The translations under genes and the position numbers were made by a program. A stretch of 64,000 nucleotides of DNA, taken from Ctena decussata (lineage: Eukaryota; Mollusca; Bivalvia; Lucinida; Lucinidae). Positions 59,401-64,000 of this stretch are shown here, piece after piece (the first letter of the stretch is position 1; each line of letters starts with the position of its first letter). The stretch spans positions 81,638,979 through 81,702,978 of the forward strand of contig OZ022501.1 of assembly GCA_963989385.1 (NCBI GenBank), given 5' to 3'. The notes under the pieces were generated by a model. That model had not been told where the DNA came from. It saw only the letters and a program-made list of their open reading frames with translations, and made no database searches.

Positions 59401-60640
59401 TGTTCTGTCTGCACATGCTATTCAGCATATTTTCAATTGGTTCAAGCAATATTAGGGGTACAAGAAACTGTTACCAGAATCCACACTGAAAACAATAAGT
59501 TCCCCTGCACCTTTGGTGGGATGGGGTGGGGATACAGATACAATGCAGTATGAAGTCAGCCGTGGTATTAGCTTTTGGCATTAAATAAGATGTAGCACTA
59601 ACGGTACGCACAGCAGATCTGGATGACAATTTATACTATTTTCAGCAACATTATAATGCATTCCAATCTCCATACCTCTTGACATACTTGATACATGTCT
59701 ACTGGCCTGGGGTTTTTCCCATGCGACAATGCTTTCTAAAATTAGATTTCCTGAATTTTTTGCAGACTTTGGTCCTTAATAACTGGTATTGTAACTTAAT
59801 TATTTAATAGATCTGAGAACCAGTGATTTTGTTACACCAAACATTCAAAATGTCAAACTTTATGCGAACTTAAAGGCTTTCATATAAATAAGCAAAAGAA
59901 GCGACAATTTCCACACATGATTTCATGTATCCCAATGTCCACAGAGAAATTCTATTGCCCAGATATGCAAAATTTTAAACAATTGTTGACTATTAAGTCA
60001 TTAGACATGATGTGATTTCAACCATTGCATACTAATACACTGGAGCGCCGTTATAACGCGGGTGTCGGGAGACATAAAATCGAACCGCGTTATAAGTGAT
60101 CACGCGTAATAACGATCTTCACAGAAATACCCCACCCACTAATGAAAAACCCCATGTTTACATGTTCGTAGCGCTTATTTAGCCCTTACGAGGTAGATAG
60201 ACATGTTTACTGCTTACCTGACACAACGAAAGTCATCGCTGAAGTAAGCTTTCAGTCCCTATGCTCTTACTTATTGTGAAAAATAGCCATCAGAGGAGAT
60301 GGCAAATCCCCCGACCGAAGACCCCCATAGGCCTTGGTAAAAAGGGTGCACTTCAAAACACATATTAGTTATATATTGTCGTTCTTTTATGCTTCTGATT
60401 GACATTAACTGTTAACAGATGCATGATTATCTAACACTCAGACTAAAACAGTATGCTTGACTGCTAAGAAGAGGTAATATCTCAAACAGCTACCATATAC
60501 ACAAATGTATAGCATACGATACATTCAACTTTCAAAATGTGTGAATAACTTTTAAGGTACAAGCCCTACAAACCTAATTTTGAGCTCTCTAGTAAGTGAA
60601 TTTGGACAAAGAATCCAAATCTGGAAAAAATTTTTTTTTT

Positions 60641-60691
<51 letters not shown>

Positions 60692-62551
60692 GGGGGCATG
60701 GGAATGTGGAGGGGCAAGAGAGAGTTAGGAACACTGATAAGATATCACAGCATGATCATCAATATTCTAAAAGGTTCACGGTTATTCAAATTCTGGAACT
60801 GGCCAGGGTATACAGTTATGGAGCAGAGACTCAACAGCAGCTCAAACTACCAAAGGGAAATAATTCACTAGGTCTAAAAGCAAGAGTTATCATTCATGTA
60901 TGAGACAAATTGTCATGACCTGTTCTGCATATCTGTGAAGTATCATGAAAATATTTCAAAAGGTATTCAAGCTATGGAGCGGACACTTAAAATCATCAAA
61001 GGGAAATAACTCCAAAAGTAAGAAAGCAAGAGTTGTCATTCATGTTCGCGACACATCATTATGACCTGTTCTGCATATCTGTGAAGTATCATGAAAATAT
61101 TCCAAAAGGTATTCAAGTTATAGAGCGGACACAACATCACACCTAAAACCATCAAGGGGTAATAACTCAAAAAGTAAGAAAGCAGGAGTTGTCTTTCTTG
61201 TTCGCGACACATCGTCATGACCTGTTCTACATATCTGTGAAGTATCATGAAAATATTCCATAAGGTATTCAAGTTATAGAGCGGACACGAAATCATACCT
61301 AAAATGATCAAGGGGAAAATAACTCAAAAAGTAAGAAAGCAAGAGTTGTCATTCTTGTTCGCGACACATCGTCATGACCTGTTCTACATTTCTGTGAAGT
61401 ATCATGAAAATATTCCAAAGGGTATTCAAGTTACAGAGCGGACACTAATTTGCCAAAAAATCACCAAAGGGGAGATAATTCAAAAAGTACAATAGCAAGA
61501 GTTACCACTCTTGTACGCGACACATCGTCATGACCTGTTCTACATAACTGTGAAGTATCATGAAAATATTCCAAAGGGTATTCAAGATATAGAGCGGACA
61601 AGAAAGTGTTTACGGACGGACGGACGGACGGACGCCAGGCTCATCGCTATATCCCCCGAACCTTTCGGTCGGGGGATAAAAATGCGCTGCAAAACGGTTG
61701 AAAACCATTTACAAAGCGAAAGTACAATCGTAACACATCGGCCAATTCCGTATCCTGAATTAAACCTATTTCAACGAGGATGTCCGATTGAGCGAAAGTA
61801 GACTTGTTTGAGTTAATTCCCTTGTATATACACTTGCAAAAAGGTACCTTCGGACGAATAAAATATACTTATTTGCGCGAGTACTGACGTCGCCTAAAAA
61901 ACTCTAGCAGCCTACAGATAACCAAATCGGGTTTAAGCTTTGTTTTTTTTTTCCATTTATAAAATTCTTTTATAACGTTTTCTTTGGAAGTAATCAGTGA
62001 CTGCTACGCACAGCCTTTTTCCAGAGCGTCGGCTTGTGTATTGTGTATATGAGGTGACCTTCGCTAATTGGTGACACGTGATATGCGCTAATTATCGAAG
62101 TCTTTCACACCTTGGCAAGACAACCGACGCTTTGATTGTCTGTGATAACTTTTGACACGCTGTTGATTAAAATTATGTAAACAACCCAATTAACTTTTAA
62201 TGGTTATTTTCTATTCCAATGTCGTGAACACCCACGGAAACCGCCGAAAAATCCGCGATCTGCAGAAAAAATTTGGGAGCCACAGGACTACCGTGTTATA
62301 CCGATATCAGTGATATATCGGTCCGCGGTATAACGGCGCTCCAGTGTATTGACAGATGCAAAAGTGTGTCAATATTGGTATTCTCTGGTTGATATCACAT
62401 CATATCCAATGCCTCAATCGTCAATTAATTGTCTATTGTTGAATTTAATATCAAAAGTCTCTACAAACAGCTGAAATGACTTACATTTAAGTATGTCTCT
62501 AATCTTCTGACTTGCCGACCCACCTTCACCAGAGCCATCACCTGTGTCATT
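50489..62551 (-). CDS. Multi-C2H2 zinc-finger protein with AT-hook, 5'-partial
   Basis: Probably a nuclear DNA-binding protein; the specific gene is not recognised. Two coding segments are visible: 62485-62551 and the large terminal exon 50489-53448, joined in phase across a 9-kb intron. Numbering residues from the Leu at 53420-53422 gives a 977-residue stretch. Twelve C2H2-type fingers have first cysteines at 114, 138, 290, 426, 471, 544, 589, 738, 783, 845, 892 and 922. Fingers 5, 9 and 11 have a four-residue gap between cysteines, and finger 5 ends His-Cys. A lysine-rich stretch, KSMKRKADEEEGAAKKQK (183-200), is a likely bipartite nuclear signal. KKPRGRPTR (707-715) is an AT-hook core. Ser/Pro/Ala-rich linkers lie at 205-285, 350-400 and 620-680. 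A 5' continuation lies beyond the window. The linkers are unlike the TGEKP type of KRAB fingers. The intron holds the largest element nest in the window. Confidence 0.9.
53488..53645 (+). mobile_element. MITE F8, left half (split by F3)
   Basis: TTAAGGTGTACATGTACATC, GGGTCTACTCTTAAAGGAAA and GCTGAGAAAGAGG; its right half is at 58608-58650. It lies 40 bp upstream of the last exon's acceptor in gene orientation. Confidence 0.75.
54150..57191 (+). mobile_element. Tandem-array element F2, copy a (interrupted by F4c)
   Basis: 5' hairpin GCCATCAGAGGAGATGGC then ATCCCCCGACCGAA. A T-run followed by a G-run is at 54493-54540. Array units of ~157 bp run from 56230 to 57100. (GACG)n is at 57116-57150 and the 3' hairpin ATCCCCTGAACC...GGTCGGGGGAT ends the element. 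ATCCCCCGACCGAA is the 14-bp subterminal repeat whose complement, TTCGGTCGGGGGAT, is at the 3' end. Oligo-A on both sides. Confidence 0.88.
54624..56101 (+). mobile_element. Tandem-array element F4c inside F2a
   Basis: Same termini as F4b (ACAAGAGGGCCATGAGGCCC and AGGTGAGCTAAAA). It sits between ATTCTAA and AAGGTACAC of F2; copies b and c of F2 have these joined. (GACG)n at 55996-56040. Confidence 0.92.
58608..58650 (+). mobile_element. MITE F8, right half
   Basis: AAAATGAAAATAGTAAAGCT, TGCTTCCCAAATAGGGTACC and TTTTCACCT match the right ends of the intact F8 copies at 12770-12815 and 37530-37560. Confidence 0.7.
58651..60035. other. Intron of zinc-finger gene, nothing identified
   Basis: AT-rich sequence with three related words, CCCCGACTTTCCTTCCC, CCCCGACTTTTGC and CCCCGACTTTTCCC (58798-59095), spaced irregularly. 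No exon with good splice sites was recognised. Confidence 0.4.
60038..62346. mobile_element. TA-flanked TIR element T3 carrying F2b
   Basis: CACTGGAGCGCCGTTATAAC at the left and its complement GTATAACGGCGCTCCAGTG at the right, with TA at 60036-60037 and 62347-62348. About 910 bp of its own sequence remain after removing F2b, with no transposase frame. Ends of this style suggest a Tigger/pogo-like or Tc1-like MITE. Confidence 0.82.
60284..61677 (+). mobile_element. Tandem-array element F2, copy b (uninterrupted)
   Basis: Complete: 5' hairpin GCCATC/GATGGC, ATCCCCCGACCGAA, T/G homopolymer junction 60631-60690, five ~157 bp units (core 61082, 61239), (GACG)n at 61615-61635, and hairpin ATCCCCCGAACC...GGTCGGGGGAT. 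The empty F4 site is at 60766-60775. Confidence 0.92.
62485..62551 (-). CDS. Zinc-finger gene, upstream exon
   Basis: Acceptor TTTGTTTTGCAG and donor GTAAGT on the minus strand. 22 codons plus one base encode NDTGDGSGEGGSASQKIRDI then LK, and the spliced codon T+GT gives Cys, continuing IVNDQQKELTIKNVVEDLL. The phase match supports the join, but there is no family match to confirm it. Confidence 0.75.
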
Positions 62552-62773
62552 CTGCAAAACAAATATTGAAAATGCAGGGCTTTGGAAATACCAAAGTTTT
62601 CTACTTGTCCATGGAGAGGGACAAGTAGATAGACAAAATTAACTTGTCCAAACAAATATTTACTTGCCCAGAAAAAGGTACACATAAAATAAGGAAAGAA
62701 TAACAGATAATGAAAAGAGGAAGAGTTGAACTTGATGACAGTTTTTGGCTAACTGTCACACAGTTGCAAAAAA

Positions 62774-63129
62774 TAGCCATCAGAGGAGATGGCAAATCCC
62801 CCGACCGAAGACCCCCATGGGCCTTGGTAAAAAGGGTGCACTTCAAAACACATATTAGTAATATATAGTCGTTCTTTTATGCTTCTGATTGACATTAACT
62901 GTTAACAGATGCATGATTATCTAACATTCAGCACAAAACAGTATGCTTGACTGCTAAAAAGAGGTAATATCTCAAACAACCACCATATACACAAATGTAT
63001 AGCATATGATACATTCAACTTTCAAAATGTGTGAATAACTTCTAAAGTACAAGCCATACAAATCTAATTTTGAGCTCTCTAGTAAGTGAATTTGGACAAA
63101 GAATCCAAATCTGGAAAAAAAATTATTAT

Positions 63130-63170
<41 letters not shown>

Positions 63171-64000
63171 GCGGGAGGGGTCACGGGAATGTGGAGGGGT
63201 AAGAGAGAGTTAGGAACATTGAACATTGATAAGATATCACAGCATGATCATCAATATTCTAAAAGGTACACGGTTATTCAAATTCTGGAGCTGGCCAGGG
63301 TTATACAGTTATGGAGCAGAGCTCAAACTACCAAAGGGAAATAATTCACTGAGTCTAAAAGCAAGAGTTATCATTCATGTATGAGACAAATTGTCATGAC
63401 CTGTTCTGCATATCTGTGAAGTATCATGAAAATATTTCAAAAGGTACTCAAGCAATGGAGCGGACACCTAAAATCATCAAAGGGAAATAACTCAAAAAGT
63501 AAGAAAGCAAGAGTTGTCATTCTTATTTGCGACACATCATCATGACCTGTTCTACATATCTGTGAAGTATCATGAAAATATTCCAAAAGGTATTCAAGTT
63601 ATAGAGCGGACACGAAATCAGACCTAAAACCATCAAGGGGAAATAACTCAAAAAGTAAGAAAGCAGGAGTTGTCATTCTTGTTCGCGACACATCGTCATG
63701 ACCTGTTCTACATATCTGTGAAGTATCATGAAAATATTCCAAAAGGTATTCAAGTTATAGAGCGGACACGAAATCATACCTAAAATGATCAAGGGGAAAT
63801 AACTCAAAAAGTAAGAAAGCAAGAGTTGTCATTCTTTTTTGCGACACACCGTCATGACCTGTTCTACATATCTGTGAAGTATCATGAGAATATTCCAAAG
63901 GGTATTCTAGTAATAGAGCGGACACGAATCTGCCAAAAAATCACACCTAAAACTATCAAGGGGAAATAACTCAAAAAGTAAGAAAGCAAGAGTTGTCATT
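62774..64000 (+). mobile_element. Tandem-array element F2, copy c (runs off the window)
   Basis: Starts TAGCCATCAGAGGAGATGGC, with a T/G homopolymer junction at 63128-63169, the empty F4 site at 63261-63268, and five or more units before the window ends. Between the upstream exon and this copy, 62580-62660 holds a small palindrome (ACTTGTCC...GGACAAGT). Confidence 0.9.

Noticed and set aside
60552..60903. Poly-Gly / poly-Pro proteins around 24636, 60580 and 63138
   Set aside because: These frames come from G or C homopolymers inside repeat elements.

Overview
This is animal nuclear DNA, most likely from a bivalve mollusc. It has two spliced protein-coding genes with large introns, AT-rich non-coding DNA, tRNA-derived SINEs, many palindromic MITEs, and long arrays of roughly 150-170 bp tandem units that end in a (GACG)n tetranucleotide. 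That last architecture matches what is known of the bivalve 'pearl' elements and of Helentron/HINE-type non-autonomous rolling-circle elements. No bacterial operon, CRISPR array, rRNA gene or convincing free tRNA gene was seen.

Genes. (1) On the + strand, eleven exons between 9858 and 33205 encode residues equivalent to about 55 through the C-terminus of the DNA primase large subunit (PRIM2). All four iron-sulfur cysteines are present. The N-terminal exon(s) were not found in the window and are probably upstream of base 1. (2) On the - strand, a 2.96 kb terminal exon (50489-53448) and one upstream exon (62485-62551) encode the C-terminal ~1000 residues of a nuclear protein with about 12 C2H2-type zinc fingers and one AT-hook. 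Its 5' part lies beyond base 64000. The two genes converge, with stop codons about 17.3 kb apart.

Mobile DNA fills most of the rest. 1-3002: tandem array F7. 3191-8661: an M1 MITE split by a larger TIR element, which itself carries array F4a. 9311-9776: a 66-bp minisatellite next to the first visible PRIM2 exon. 15873-17232: a foldback element split by a hAT-like insertion with an 8-bp target duplication. 17931-21155: family B arrays, one hit by a SINE. 22666-23995: a Tc1/mariner-like element. 28641-31034 (F1) and 31440-32957 (F4b): arrays in the last PRIM2 intron. 33221-48552: MITEs, SINEs, array F6 and array B3. 53488-58650: a four-level nest inside the zinc-finger gene intron (F8 MITE, then F3, then F2, then F4). 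60038-62346: a TA-flanked TIR element carrying a second F2. 62774 to the window end: a third F2. No transposase, reverse transcriptase or Rep/helicase reading frame was recognised, so every element seen appears non-autonomous.

The main observation is that the tandem-array families, which look unrelated overall, share one grammar. Each repeat unit carries a degenerate 44-bp core with the same internal spacing. Most full-length elements also have a short 5' palindrome, a 8-14 bp subterminal inverted repeat, a (GACG)n tract and a 3' hairpin, and most abut oligo-A. The long F4 monomer (464 bp) resolves into three core-bearing sub-units and the F6 monomer (about 275 bp) into two, which suggests one ancestral ~150 bp unit behind all of them.
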